In this document: positions 1 through 9,086 of the stretch, in pieces
Position numbering within the stretch: the first letter of the stretch is position 1
Layout: each line of letters starts with the position of its first letter
Source of the DNA: Anaerotignum sp.
GTDB lineage: Bacteria; Bacillota; Clostridia; Lachnospirales; Anaerotignaceae
Assembly: GCF_017483025.1 (NCBI RefSeq)
Contig: NZ_JAFUMA010000010.1
Location: 1 to 64,000, forward strand
Direction of reading: 5' to 3'
DNA length: 64,000 nucleotides
Position numbers and translations under genes: made by a program
Notes under the pieces: model-generated
What the model was told of the DNA's origin: nothing
The model's database searches: none
Seen by the model: only the letters and a program-made list of their open reading frames with translations

Positions 1-1581
1 GGCGGCGGAAAAGATGCCAGAGTGGAGGAGGAATATCTGACAGAAGAAGCCCAGAGAAGGGATATTGCCGAAAGCATTTCCGGCAGCGGCACCCTGGAGC
101 CTGCCGATTCCTATACCATCACCACATTGGTGGAAGGGGATGTATTGTCTGCGAATTTTGAAGTGGGAGATGAGGTAGAGAAAGATGCAGTCCTCTATGA
201 GATCGACAGTTCCGATGCGGCAAACAGCATCGAACAGGCACAGATATCCCTGTCTGAATCTCAGCTGAGTTATCAAAGAAAACTGGAAAATCTGGCAGAC
301 CTGAACGTAAAATCTCCTGTAAAGGGCACGGTAGTGGAAATTGCCGTAGATAAAGGCGATGAAGTAAAGGCAGGCGATACCATTGCAGTGGTAAGAGATG
401 CTTCTTCTATGAGCATCAAACTACCTTTCCCCTCTGCAGATGCCAGCAGTTTTTATGTGGGCCAGAGAGCGGAAGTAACGCTGTATGGCTCCTTTGAAAC
501 CCTGGCGGGCAAGGTAACAGCGGTCAGCGGTGCGGATACCATTCTGAATGGTAATGTACTGGTAAAATACGTTACCATTGAAGTGGATAACCCCGGCGCC
601 ATTTCCGATACTCAGAAAGCAACGGCAGAAATCGGCAGCAGTGGTGCTTCTTCCGCAGGTACCTTTACATATAAGGAATCCCGCACGGTAACAGCAGCCG
701 TCAGCGGCGAAGTCATTTCTATTCCTGTCAAGGAAGGGGATACTGTAGGGAAAAATGCTACACTGGTGGTTCTGGAAAGCAGCGATGTTTCTGATTCTGT
801 TACATCTGCGGCAAATCAGGTGCGCAATTCTCAACTGTCTCTGGAAAGCAGGCAGGATCAGTTGGATTCCTATACGATCAAATCTCCCATCAAAGGTACG
901 ATCATCGAAAAGAATTTCAAGCAGGGCGATACGATCTCTGATGCAGGGGAAAGTCTTTGTACCGTTTACGACCTGTCCTATCTGAAAATCACACTGAATG
1001 TGGATGAATTGGATATCAGCAGCATTGAAGAGGGACAGAAGGTAAACATCACAGCCGATGCGGTGGAAGGTAAGACCTATGAAGGCACTGTCACAAGCAT
1101 CACCATGATGGGTACAACTACCAATGGTGTAACCACATATCCTGTAGAAATTCAGCTGACGGAAACAGAAGGCTTGATGCCTGGCATGAACGTTTCCACG
1201 GAAATTTTGATTCAGAATGCGGAAAACGTGGTAGCAGTTCCCATTTCCGCTGTGGAAAAAGGCAATCGCGTTCTGGTAAAGGGTGGCGAAATTGAAGCCA
1301 AAGGCGACAATATTCCCGCAGGCTATGGCTATCGTGAAGTAGAAGTCGGCGTTAGCGATGATAGCTATATCGAAATCGTCAGCGGGATCGAAGAAGGCGA
1401 AAGTATTGCTTATATGCAGATTACTGCAGGAGACAGTGAAGAAATGACCATGATGCCCGGTATGGGCGGCGGTATGCCTGGTGGCGGAATGCAGCAGGGC
1501 GGCGGAATGCAAGGAGGCCCTAGCGGCGGCAATATGGGCGGCGATCGCAGTGGCGGTGCTCCCGGCGGCGGAATGAGGTGA
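1..1581 (+). CDS. RND/MacA-type efflux adaptor (membrane fusion) protein, 5' partial
   Basis: The reading frame is open from the first base, so the true start and membrane anchor lie upstream of the window. The visible 526 residues contain two successive biotinyl-lipoyl/HlyD-like units (about residues 30-150 and 225-345), each with a paired 'SPVKGTVVE' / 'SPIKGTIIE' strand, followed by a beta-barrel region and a Gly/Met-rich tail (about 480-526, repeated MGGGM and GGGM). Adaptors of this class join an inner-membrane ABC transporter to an outer partner; in a Gram-positive they act at the outer face of the membrane. The ATPase and permease genes follow directly (4 bp gap), so the three form a MacAB-like exporter. 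Substrate is not apparent. The duplicated lipoyl module is longer than the usual single-module adaptor. Confidence 0.85.
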   Translation, partial: GGGKDARVEEEYLTEEAQRRDIAESISGSGTLEPADSYTITTLVEGDVLSANFEVGDEVEKDAVLYEIDSSDAANSIEQAQISLSESQLSYQRKLENLADLNVKSPVKGTVVEIAVDKGDEVKAGDTIAVVRDASSMSIKLPFPSADASSFYVGQRAEVTLYGSFETLAGKVTAVSGADTILNGNVLVKYVTIEVDNPGAISDTQKATAEIGSSGASSAGTFTYKESRTVTAAVSGEVISIPVKEGDTVGKNATLVVLESSDVSDSVTSAANQVRNSQLSLESRQDQLDSYTIKSPIKGTIIEKNFKQGDTISDAGESLCTVYDLSYLKITLNVDELDISSIEEGQKVNITADAVEGKTYEGTVTSITMMGTTTNGVTTYPVEIQLTETEGLMPGMNVSTEILIQNAENVVAVPISAVEKGNRVLVKGGEIEAKGDNIPAGYGYREVEVGVSDDSYIEIVSGIEEGESIAYMQITAGDSEEMTMMPGMGGGMPGGGMQQGGGMQGGPSGGNMGGDRSGGAPGGGMR

Positions 1582-1585
1582 TCAG

Positions 1586-2326
1586 ATGGAACCGATCATT
1601 GAATTTTGCGATGTTTCTAAAATTTATCCTATGGGCGATACCACAGTTATTGCAGCGGATAAGATCAATTTCAAAATATATAAGGGAGAATTCCTATCCA
1701 TCGTCGGTCAGTCCGGTTCGGGGAAATCCACCTGCATGAATATCATCGGTTGCCTGGATGTTCCCAGCGAAGGGACATATCTTCTGGACGGCAGAGACGT
1801 TGGCTCCATGAATAAAGATGAACTGGCAGCCATTCGAAATGAAAAATTAGGGTTTATCTTCCAGCAGTATAATCTACTGCCGAAACTGAATCTTCTGGAA
1901 AATGTAGAGGTGCCCCTGATGTATGCTGGGGTGCCCAAAGAAGAGCGCCATGCATTGGCGCAGCAGGCATTGGAGCGGGTTGGCCTGGGGGATAAAACAA
2001 GGCATTTGCCCAATCAGCTTTCCGGCGGGCAGCAGCAGCGTGTTTCCATTGCCCGCGCGTTAGTTGGAAATCCTTCGGTCATCCTTGCGGACGAACCCAC
2101 AGGCGCGCTGGATTCCAAAACAGGCCGTGAAGTGCTGAAAATGCTGCAGACTTTGCATAAAGAGGGCAATACGGTCGTTCTTATTACTCACGATAACGGC
2201 ATAGCCGCAACGGCCCAAAGAGTCATCCGTCTGGATGACGGCAAGGTAGTCTATGATGGCTCTGCCGATGATCCGAAGGCTTTCGTACAGGCAAACCTGA
2301 TGCTGGATGAGGAGGTGGAAGAATGA
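1586..2326 (+). CDS. MacB/LolD-type ABC transporter ATP-binding protein
   Basis: This 246-residue protein energises the exporter made with the flanking adaptor and permease. Walker A is GQSGSGKST (residues 41-49), the signature is LSGGQQQRV (about 145), and Walker B is [10 protein letters not shown] (about 168), followed by the switch histidine in ITHD. The sequence is typical of the MacB/LolD family that works by mechanotransmission rather than by moving substrate through the membrane domain. It starts 4 bp after the adaptor gene and its stop overlaps the ATG of the permease (ATGA type), so the three genes are translationally coupled. Confidence 0.93.
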   Translation: MEPIIEFCDVSKIYPMGDTTVIAADKINFKIYKGEFLSIVGQSGSGKSTCMNIIGCLDVPSEGTYLLDGRDVGSMNKDELAAIRNEKLGFIFQQYNLLPKLNLLENVEVPLMYAGVPKEERHALAQQALERVGLGDKTRHLPNQLSGGQQQRVSIARALVGNPSVILADEPTGALDSKTGREVLKMLQTLHKEGNTVVLITHDNGIAATAQRVIRLDDGKVVYDGSADDPKAFVQANLMLDEEVEE

Positions 2327-3516
2327 GTTTTTCTGAAACCTTTTTGCTGGCGTGGAAAAACATCATGTCCAGCAAGACCCGCTCCATTCTGACGATGCTG
2401 GGCATTATCATTGGTGTCACGGCGGTCGTTGTTATCATGGGGCTTGGCAACGGTATGGAAAATTATATGCGAGACAGTTTCAAAAGTCTGGGCACCAATA
2501 CTATGACCGTCAATCTGATGGGCCGTGGTTCTTCTTCCAAAACACTGAAGGTAGAAGATATGGAAACCATTGTGGAAGAAAACGCCGATTATTTCGATTT
2601 GCTTTCTCCTACAGTCAGCGTCAATGGTACAGTAAAAATCGGTACAGACAGCATGGATTACACTACGGTAACAGGCGTTGGGAAGGATTATTTCGAGATC
2701 AAATCTTTGGAGCTGGTGAATGGGCGTCTGTTGCAGTATGTCGATGAACTGAAACGAATGAATACCTGTGTAGTAGGCAGTTATATCAATCAGACAATGT
2801 TTATGGGCAATGCCGTAGGGCAGAGTCTGAAGATCAATGGGAAGGAATTTACCGTTGTTGGCGTGCTGGATGAAAAGGCGGAAAGTGAAGAGAACAGCAC
2901 CGACGATGCAATTTATATCCCTTATACCACAGCTTCCCGTATGAGCTATGGTTCTATCAATTCTTTTGTAGTGACGATGGTTTCCGAAGATACCGCTACA
3001 CAGAGTAAGGAACTTCTGGAACAGGAGCTCTATGAATTTTATCGGGATGAGGATTCCTATATGGTATCCAGCGTTTCCGAAATGCTGGAATCTATGACAA
3101 GTATGACCAATGTCCTTATCACCGTTCTGGCGGTCATTGCGGGCATTTCTCTGGTGGTTGGTGGCATCGGTATTATGAATATCATGCTGGTCTCCGTAAC
3201 GGAAAGAACAAAGGAGATCGGTATCCGTAAGGCTTTAGGAGCGAAAGAAAAATATATCATGCGCCAGTTTGTGACAGAGGCGGCAGTGACCAGCGCTTTG
3301 GGCGGCATCATCGGCATCATTCTGAGCTATATCCTGTCCTTTGCAGCGACTCGGGTTATCCGAAGTGTGATGGAAGCGGAAATGACCGTTTCTCCTACAT
3401 TGTTCTCAGTGCTTCTGGCATTTGGCATTTCCGCAGGTATCGGTATTTTCTTCGGCTATATGCCCGCCAAAAAAGCGGCACAGCTGAATCCCATTGATGC
3501 TTTGCGTTATGATTAA
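2323..3516 (+). CDS. MacB/FtsX-family ABC transporter permease
   Basis: The 397-residue protein has one transmembrane helix near the N-terminus (about 20-42), a large extracytoplasmic MacB-type core domain (about 45-255), and three C-terminal helices (about 265-295, 320-345, 365-385). The segment 'SVTERTKEIGIRKALGA' is the hallmark of MacB/LolE permeases and contacts the ATPase. It overlaps the ATPase gene by 4 bp and lies just ahead of an SLH surface protein gene. Role in export of a peptide, lipid or drug is inferred from family only. Confidence 0.92.
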   Translation: MSFSETFLLAWKNIMSSKTRSILTMLGIIIGVTAVVVIMGLGNGMENYMRDSFKSLGTNTMTVNLMGRGSSSKTLKVEDMETIVEENADYFDLLSPTVSVNGTVKIGTDSMDYTTVTGVGKDYFEIKSLELVNGRLLQYVDELKRMNTCVVGSYINQTMFMGNAVGQSLKINGKEFTVVGVLDEKAESEENSTDDAIYIPYTTASRMSYGSINSFVVTMVSEDTATQSKELLEQELYEFYRDEDSYMVSSVSEMLESMTSMTNVLITVLAVIAGISLVVGGIGIMNIMLVSVTERTKEIGIRKALGAKEKYIMRQFVTEAAVTSALGGIIGIILSYILSFAATRVIRSVMEAEMTVSPTLFSVLLAFGISAGIGIFFGYMPAKKAAQLNPIDALRYD

Positions 3517-3526
3517 GGAGGTTTGT

Positions 3527-5356
3527 ATGAAAAGACGATTATGTATGATCTTAGCGGCAGCCATGCTCTGCGCTGCATTCCCGCAGATGACATTTGCTGC
3601 GGATTTTGCCACAGCCCAGCAGACAGTGAAGGCATTGGGCATCCTGTCCGACACAAGTTCTGCCACAGCGACCCGTGGGGAATTTGCAAAAATGCTGGTT
3701 TCCGCTTCTGAATATAAAGATGAAGTAGAGGAGGAGGGCATCAGCGCCCTTTACCCCGATGTGCCCAAAAGCCATTGGGCTTCGGAATATATCCGCGTAG
3801 CTGTGGAAAAGGGCTGGATGACGGGCAGTGTCAGCGGCAAATTCCGCGTAAATGACGGTATCCGCACAGAAGAAGCGGCGGCTTCTCTGCTGGAATTGTT
3901 GGGCTATGATCCTGCTTCTCTGGCAGGTACTTTCCCGTATGCTCAGATCTCTAAGGCGAAGGCTTTGGGGCTGGCAGATGGCATTTCCTTTACCAAAGGG
4001 GAGACCCTGACAAAACAGGATTGCGTTTACCTGTTTTACAATTTGATGAATGCAGATACAGCAACAGGTCAGAGCTATGCGGAAACGCTTGGCTACAGTA
4101 TGAGCGGCGACACCCTGAATTATTCTGCAATCGTTTCCGAAGACCTGAAAGGCCCCTTTGTTCTGGAAACAGACGGCGGTTTGTCTGCAGTTGTACCTTT
4201 CTCTATCGGTGCTGTTTACAAAAACGGCGTGGCTTCTACAGCGGCAGAAGCGAAGGCTTACGACGTTTACTACTACAACGAAGGCATGCAGACCGTATGG
4301 CTTTATAGCAACCACGTTACAGGTACTTATACTGCAGCTTCTCCTAATGCAGTGGCTCCTGAAACAGCGACAGTAGCAGGCTGCACATACAAACTGGAAG
4401 CAGCGGCAGCATATAAACTGTCTACATTGGGCGATTATAAGATCGGCGACATCGTAACACTGTTGATCGGTATGGATGGCTCTGCGGTGGATGTAGTTTC
4501 CACCAGCGCATACAGCGGCAGTTATATCGGTATCGTGACCAGCACAGGTGTAACAAACTATGTCGACGAAACAGGCGTGGCTACAGTAGATGAAGTGCTT
4601 TACGTGACATGTACCGACGGTACCACAAGAACATTTACTGCTGACGATGACGATTATGAAGCAGGCGATCTGGTATCCATCACCTTCTCCGGCAGCGATT
4701 TCAACATCAAGGAACTGAATAAACGTACTCTGTCTGGCACTGTAAGCAAAGATGGTACAAAGATCGGTTCCCGTGAATTTGCTGATGATGTGAAGATCAT
4801 CAATGTTTCTCAGGATGGTTCTGCAACACGTATCTATGTAAGCAAGCTGCTGGGCGTTTCCATCTCTTCCAACGACGTATATTATTATGCTGTGAACAAC
4901 AGCAATGAGATCACCGATCTGATCCTGTATGATGCAGTCAGCGAGGGTAGAGGCTATGGTATCGTTTACTCTGTGGATGAATCTTATACTGGTGAAAAAG
5001 ATGAAGATGGAGAAAGAGAAACACTTTATACCTTTAAGTACATCATGGATGGCGTGGTATATACTGGTACATCTACAAACAGCGTGAAGAGCGGTCCTGC
5101 GGTATTCCGTATGGTGGATGGCACATGGACCTATTCTATCAGCTTGCCCTCTAAGTCTTTGAGCAGCGTAGATTATCTGACAGCATACAGCGGCAGCACG
5201 AAGCTGGGTGTTAGTGAAGAAGTTCAGTGCTACATCAAGACAGACAGCAGGACATATACGAAGGTAAACATCAACACGATGGATGCTGAGAAATATTATC
5301 TGGAAGGATATACCTTTGATGATGCGGTAAGGATCATCATTGCACGGGAAAAATGA
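3527..5356 (+). CDS. S-layer homology (SLH) domain surface protein
   Basis: The start is ATG 3527, because AAGGAGG lies just upstream and a signal peptide follows at once (MKRRLCMILAAAMLCAAF). Mature residues carry SLH-like units: a first one containing TRGEFAKMLV, a clear second (YPDVPKSHWASEYIRVAV, GKFRVNDGIRTEEAA) and a weaker third (ISKAKALGLADGI). SLH triplets bind pyruvylated secondary cell-wall polymer, so the protein should sit on the cell surface. The remaining 430 residues are rich in Thr, Ser, Asp and beta-strand-like repeats with no recognised catalytic motif. It lies 10 bp after the exporter permease and is probably co-transcribed with it; a terminator follows. Confidence 0.85.
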   Translation: MKRRLCMILAAAMLCAAFPQMTFAADFATAQQTVKALGILSDTSSATATRGEFAKMLVSASEYKDEVEEEGISALYPDVPKSHWASEYIRVAVEKGWMTGSVSGKFRVNDGIRTEEAAASLLELLGYDPASLAGTFPYAQISKAKALGLADGISFTKGETLTKQDCVYLFYNLMNADTATGQSYAETLGYSMSGDTLNYSAIVSEDLKGPFVLETDGGLSAVVPFSIGAVYKNGVASTAAEAKAYDVYYYNEGMQTVWLYSNHVTGTYTAASPNAVAPETATVAGCTYKLEAAAAYKLSTLGDYKIGDIVTLLIGMDGSAVDVVSTSAYSGSYIGIVTSTGVTNYVDETGVATVDEVLYVTCTDGTTRTFTADDDDYEAGDLVSITFSGSDFNIKELNKRTLSGTVSKDGTKIGSREFADDVKIINVSQDGSATRIYVSKLLGVSISSNDVYYYAVNNSNEITDLILYDAVSEGRGYGIVYSVDESYTGEKDEDGERETLYTFKYIMDGVVYTGTSTNSVKSGPAVFRMVDGTWTYSISLPSKSLSSVDYLTAYSGSTKLGVSEEVQCYIKTDSRTYTKVNINTMDAEKYYLEGYTFDDAVRIIIAREK

Positions 5357-5387
5357 TCCAAATCTCATAGAAAATAGCAATTAAAAG

Positions 5388-5457
5388 AACGGCTTTCTCA
5401 GGCGAAAGGATTCGAAATAGGACATTTTGAATAAAAAAACCTGCAGAAAGCCGTTTT
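5388..5457 (+). terminator. Intrinsic terminator after the SLH gene
   Basis: The arm AACGGCTTTCT (5389-5399) pairs with AGAAAGCCGTT (about 5445-5455), followed by a T-run. The loop is unusually long, about 45 nt. Confidence 0.65.
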
Positions 5458-5567
5458 TTCATCGAAAAAACAGGTGAAATTGCTGATGGTTGCCGAAATC
5501 GCTGTGAAAAATGCTGCAAAGATGAAGTTTGTTTTTGTTCTTCTCTACAAAAATGCACAAAGGGGGA

Positions 5568-5596
5568 TTGACGGTGAGACAAAAAGTTGCTATCAT
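5568..5596 (+). promoter_or_regulatory. Promoter of the lacI-type repressor gene
   Basis: TTGACG (5568-5573) and TATCAT (5591-5596) are separated by 17 bp. Transcription should begin near 5603, just before the operator array. The stretch between the upstream terminator and this promoter (5460-5567) shows no convincing gene. Confidence 0.75.
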
Positions 5597-5605
5597 TTAT
5601 ATAAA

Positions 5606-5650
5606 GTTTCTGGAAACGTTCCCGGTAACGTTTCTGGAAACGTTTTCGAA
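5606..5650 (+). promoter_or_regulatory. Three-core LacI/CcpA-like operator array
   Basis: The hexamer AACGTT occurs at 5615-5620, 5627-5632 and 5639-5644, exactly 12 bp apart. The 15-mer GTTTCTGGAAACGTT is repeated at 5606-5620 and 5630-5644. The sites lie immediately downstream of the predicted transcription start and upstream of the repressor start codon, as expected for autoregulation. TGGAAACGTT also resembles half of a catabolite-responsive element. Confidence 0.7.
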
Positions 5651-5682
5651 AATCTTTTTACGGAAGAAATGAGGTGCGGAGG

Positions 5683-6696
5683 ATGACGATCAAGGATATT
5701 GCAGAGCGCTGCGGTGTGTCTGTCAGTACAGTCTCCCGTGTCCTCAATGACCATCCTGATGTCAGCGAAAAGGTGCGCGAAAAGGTTATGCAGGTGGTAG
5801 AGGAAGTCCATTATGTGCCCAATGGCAGCGCCAGGGATCTGGTAAAGCCCAAAAGCAACTCCATTGGCCTGGTGGTGCGTGGTGTCGGCAACCCCTTTTT
5901 TACGGAAGTCATCCGTTCTATCGAAAATGCGGTGGGGCAGGCAGGCTATACCATGATCTTCCATCAGATCGCCAGCGGCGAAGATGAACTGAGCGCAGGG
6001 GCAAGCCTGGTGCAATCCAAAAGACTGCGGGGGCTGATCCTTCTGGGTGGCTGCTTCGATTATTCCAAGGAGCAGATCGCAGTGCTGAAGGTGCCTTTCG
6101 TCTGCTGTTCCTATACCAACAGCTTTGGCGGGCTGAAGGAAGATGCCTATTCTTCTGTTACCATCAATGACCAGAAGGAAGCCTATAAAGCGGTGGAACT
6201 GCTGATCGAACAGGGGCATAAAAAAATTGCCCTGATCCTGGATTCCAGACATGACCATTCCGTATCAGAGCTGCGCTATAAAGGATATTGTCAGGCTTTG
6301 CTCGATCATGGCATTGAACTGGATGAAGAACTGGTGGAAGAAACGGGAAAATTCGATATGGAATCTGCCTATGGCGCTATGCACAGGCTGGCCCGGCGCA
6401 GAAAAGATTTCACAGCGGCTTTTGTTATTGCTGATTCCATGGCAGTGGCAGCTATGAAGGCTCTTTCTGATGAAGGCTGGAACGTACCTGAGGATTGTTC
6501 CGTCATCGCCATTGATGGCATTACCATGTCGACCTATACAGTGCCGACGCTGACGACCCTGGTGCAGCCGGCGGAAGAGCTGGGCGAACGTTCCGTGCGT
6601 ATCCTGCTGGATATGGTAGAAAAGAAAGCGGGTAATCGCCATATGGAATTGGAAACATCCCTGAGAGAGGGCGGCAGTATCCGTAAACTGGATTGA
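5683..6696 (+). CDS. LacI-family transcriptional regulator of the maltodextrin region
   Basis: ATG 5683 is preferred over the GTG at 5674 because GAGGTG (5671-5676) then sits at normal distance and the protein begins as family members do (MTIKDIAERCGVS). Residues 1-50 form the helix-turn-helix and hinge helix (VSVSTVSRVLNDH, VPNGSARDLV). Residues 60-330 form the periplasmic-binding-protein-like effector domain. It precedes a sugar-binding protein, two permeases and malQ, so a maltodextrin effector is inferred. Three AACGTT operators lie in its own leader. Paralogy with CcpA is possible, but its local context argues for a pathway-specific regulator. Confidence 0.88.
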   Translation: MTIKDIAERCGVSVSTVSRVLNDHPDVSEKVREKVMQVVEEVHYVPNGSARDLVKPKSNSIGLVVRGVGNPFFTEVIRSIENAVGQAGYTMIFHQIASGEDELSAGASLVQSKRLRGLILLGGCFDYSKEQIAVLKVPFVCCSYTNSFGGLKEDAYSSVTINDQKEAYKAVELLIEQGHKKIALILDSRHDHSVSELRYKGYCQALLDHGIELDEELVEETGKFDMESAYGAMHRLARRRKDFTAAFVIADSMAVAAMKALSDEGWNVPEDCSVIAIDGITMSTYTVPTLTTLVQPAEELGERSVRILLDMVEKKAGNRHMELETSLREGGSIRKLD

Positions 6697-6729
6697 TTTT
6701 TATATCCTACGGAATATGAAAATATTCCG
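6693..6729 (+). promoter_or_regulatory. Probable promoter with overlapping palindrome before the sugar-binding protein gene
   Basis: TTGATT (6693-6698) and TATGAA (6715-6720) are 16 bp apart. The -10 region is embedded in a perfect inverted repeat, CGGAATAT (6710-6717) and ATATTCCG (6722-6729), with a 4-nt centre. It could be an operator or a hairpin at the end of the repressor transcript; no T-run follows. This repeat does not resemble the AACGTT operators. Confidence 0.45.
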
Positions 6730-6781
6730 GGGGTATGAAGATATATTTTAAAACAATGAAAGAATGAAAGGGAGATGTAAC

Positions 6782-8107
6782 ATGAAAAGAGTATTAGCAC
6801 TTATGATGTCTCTGGTTATGTGTGCAGGCCTGGCAGCATGCGGCGGCAGCACAGATTCTTCCAGCGACGACACAGCATCTGTGTACTACCTGAACTTCAA
6901 ACCCGAACAGGATGCACAGTGGCAGGAACTGGCAGCAGCTTATACAGAAGAAACAGGCGTGCCTGTAACAGTTGTAACAGCAGCTTCCGGTGACTATGAA
7001 ACAACTCTGATGGCAGAAATGGGTAAATCTGATGCACCCACACTGTTCCAGGTTAACGGCCCCGTTGGCCTGAAAAACTGGGCAGATTACTGCTATGACC
7101 TGACAGGCACAGATGTACTGAGCCAGCTGACAAGCGACTCTTTTGCTCTGAAAAATGAAGATGGTTCCGTAGCAGGTATCGCTTATGTAATCGAATCCTA
7201 TGGTATTATCGCAAACAAAACTCTGCTGGCAAAAGCAGGCCACTCTGTAGATGAAATCACATCCTTCGAAACACTGAAGGCTGTAGCAGAAGACATCACA
7301 GCAAATAAAGACACACTGGGCTTCGCAGCATTCTCCTCCGCAGGTATGGATGGCTCCTCCGACTGGAGATTCAAAACACATCTGGCTAACCTGCCCATCT
7401 ACTTCGAATATCAGGCAGACGGCATCGGCTCCACAGATGCGATCAAGGGTACATACCTGGATAACTACCGCGCAATGTGGGATCTGTATATCAACAACAG
7501 CACATGCGATCCTTCTGAACTGTCTGCAAAAACAGGCGATGACTCCAGAAATGAATTCCTGGCAGGCGAAGCAGTATTCTTCCAGAATGGTTCCTGGGAA
7601 TACGGCAACCTGGTAGGCGAAGGTAAATTCGCAGATGAAGACCTGGCTATGATCCCTATCTACTTCGGCGTTGGCGATGAAGCAAACCAGGGTCTGTGCA
7701 CAGGTACAGAAAACTACTGGTGTGTAAACAACACAGCATCTGAAGCTGATATCCAGGCAACTCTGGACTTCATGAACTGGTGCGTAACATCTGAAGTTGG
7801 TACAACAGCTATGTGCGGCGGCGAAGGCGCAATGCCCAGCGGCGCAGCAGGCATGGGCTTCGTAATTCCTTTCCAGGGTGCTCAGGAATCCACAAACCTG
7901 TTCGTAAAACAGGATGCTGGACTGACAGCAGCAGGCAAAACACCTGTATCCTGGAACTTCCCTACAATGCCCTCCGAAGAATGGAAAAACGGCGTTGGCT
8001 CTGCTCTGACAGCTTATGCTGCTGATCAGACAGATGATAACTGGGCTGCAGTTGTTTCCGCATTCGTTGACGGTTGGGTAACAGAATATCAGTTGGCAAA
8101 CAATTGA
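6782..8107 (+). CDS. Maltodextrin-type ABC transporter substrate-binding lipoprotein
   Basis: ATG 6782 follows AAAGGGAG and opens a lipoprotein signal with lipobox LAAC (Cys20). The 441-residue product matches extracellular solute-binding protein family 1 in length and in its mixed alpha/beta pattern. Specificity for maltose or maltodextrin is inferred from malQ, the MalF/MalG-like permeases and the MsmX-type ATPase downstream. The coding sequence uses ACA, GCA and GTA codons much more heavily than the neighbouring regulator, a pattern shared with other probably highly expressed genes here. A hairpin after the stop would leave this gene more abundant than the permeases, usual for binding proteins. 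Confidence 0.88.
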   Translation: MKRVLALMMSLVMCAGLAACGGSTDSSSDDTASVYYLNFKPEQDAQWQELAAAYTEETGVPVTVVTAASGDYETTLMAEMGKSDAPTLFQVNGPVGLKNWADYCYDLTGTDVLSQLTSDSFALKNEDGSVAGIAYVIESYGIIANKTLLAKAGHSVDEITSFETLKAVAEDITANKDTLGFAAFSSAGMDGSSDWRFKTHLANLPIYFEYQADGIGSTDAIKGTYLDNYRAMWDLYINNSTCDPSELSAKTGDDSRNEFLAGEAVFFQNGSWEYGNLVGEGKFADEDLAMIPIYFGVGDEANQGLCTGTENYWCVNNTASEADIQATLDFMNWCVTSEVGTTAMCGGEGAMPSGAAGMGFVIPFQGAQESTNLFVKQDAGLTAAGKTPVSWNFPTMPSEEWKNGVGSALTAYAADQTDDNWAAVVSAFVDGWVTEYQLANN

Positions 8108-8158
8108 TTAGCTGGTAAACAATTCCGACTGAAATGAATTCTTACGAAAGATAAAGAG

Positions 8159-8188
8159 TGGGGAAGCGCATGCTTCCCCATTATTTTT
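8159..8188 (+). terminator. Intercistronic hairpin (partial terminator) between binding protein and permease genes
   Basis: TGGGGAAGC (8159-8167) and GCTTCCCCA (8172-8180) form a perfect 9-bp stem with a GCAT loop, followed by TTATTTTT. No promoter is evident before the permease, so readthrough or 3'-end protection is likely. Confidence 0.8.
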
Positions 8189-8234
8189 GGCAAATATCCC
8201 TTACATTCAAAAAAGAAAGTGAGATGAACTACCC

Positions 8235-9086
8235 GTGGAAAAAACTTTAAAAAGGTGGTTTCCTATATTTGTAGCCCCCACGCTGGCGGCCTTTTGTGTA
8301 GGGTTTATCTGGCCCTTCCTGCATGGCCTGTATCTGTCCTTCTGCCAGTTTACGACAGTAGATAATGCGAAATTCACAGGCGTTTCCAACTATGTGAAAG
8401 CCCTGACAGATACATCCTTTATTGATTCCTTCTGGTTCACAGTTGCCTTCGTGATCGTGGCAACGCTGATCATCAATGTGACAGCCTTTGCTATCGCCCT
8501 GGCGCTGACAAAAGAACTGAAAGGCACAAATGTTTTCAGAACTGTATTCTTCATGCCCAACCTGATCGGTGGTATCGTGCTGGGTTATATCTGGCAGACA
8601 TTGTTCAATGCCGTTCTGATGAAACTGGGCGAACCCCTGCTGGCGCTGAATACTCAGGCCGGTTACTGGGGTCTGATCATTCTGCTTTGCTGGCAGCAGA
8701 TTGGTTATATGATGATCATTTATGTTGCAGGCCTGCAGAACGTACCTCCTGATCTGATGGAAGCGGCTTCCATCGATGGCGCGACCAGCTGGCAGACACT
8801 GCTGAAGGTAAAATTGCCTATGGTTATGCCTTCTATTACGATCTGTTTGTTCCTGACAATCACAAACGCATTCAAGCTCTTCGACCAGAACCTGTCCCTG
8901 ACAGCAGGTGACCCCGGTCATACAACAGAAATGATGGCTCTGAATATCTACTATACATTCTATGCCCGCGCAGGCGCGGCCTGGAAAGGTATCGGTCAGG
9001 CGAAAGCGGTTATTTTCTTCATCCTGGTCGTTATCATTGGTTTGACACAGCTTCGTGCAACACGTTCTAAGGAGGTGCAGCAGTAA
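8235..9086 (+). CDS. MalF-like sugar ABC transporter permease
   Basis: The start is GTG 8235; no in-frame ATG fits and AAAGAAAGTGAG lies upstream. The 283-residue protein has six predicted membrane helices and the EAA loop that docks on the ATPase (EAASIDGATSWQTL, about residues 176-190). It lacks the extra N-terminal domain of enteric MalF. It overlaps the next permease by one base (TAATG), so the two are coupled. An ATG at 8224 begins an overlapping frame of only eight codons. Confidence 0.9.
   Translation: MEKTLKRWFPIFVAPTLAAFCVGFIWPFLHGLYLSFCQFTTVDNAKFTGVSNYVKALTDTSFIDSFWFTVAFVIVATLIINVTAFAIALALTKELKGTNVFRTVFFMPNLIGGIVLGYIWQTLFNAVLMKLGEPLLALNTQAGYWGLIILLCWQQIGYMMIIYVAGLQNVPPDLMEAASIDGATSWQTLLKVKLPMVMPSITICLFLTITNAFKLFDQNLSLTAGDPGHTTEMMALNIYYTFYARAGAAWKGIGQAKAVIFFILVVIIGLTQLRATRSKEVQQ

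Noticed and set aside
3551-5380. A 609-codon minus-strand frame opposite the SLH gene
   Set aside because: It mirrors a real gene with signal peptide and SLH motifs; its product is Cys/Ile/His-rich antisense translation.
5474-5686. A 70-codon open frame before the lacI-type gene
   Set aside because: It runs through the promoter and the operator repeats, has no good ribosome site and its product has low complexity.
6711-6728. Calling the inverted repeat the terminator of the lacI-type gene
   Set aside because: No T-run follows it, and a promoter-like -10 overlaps it.
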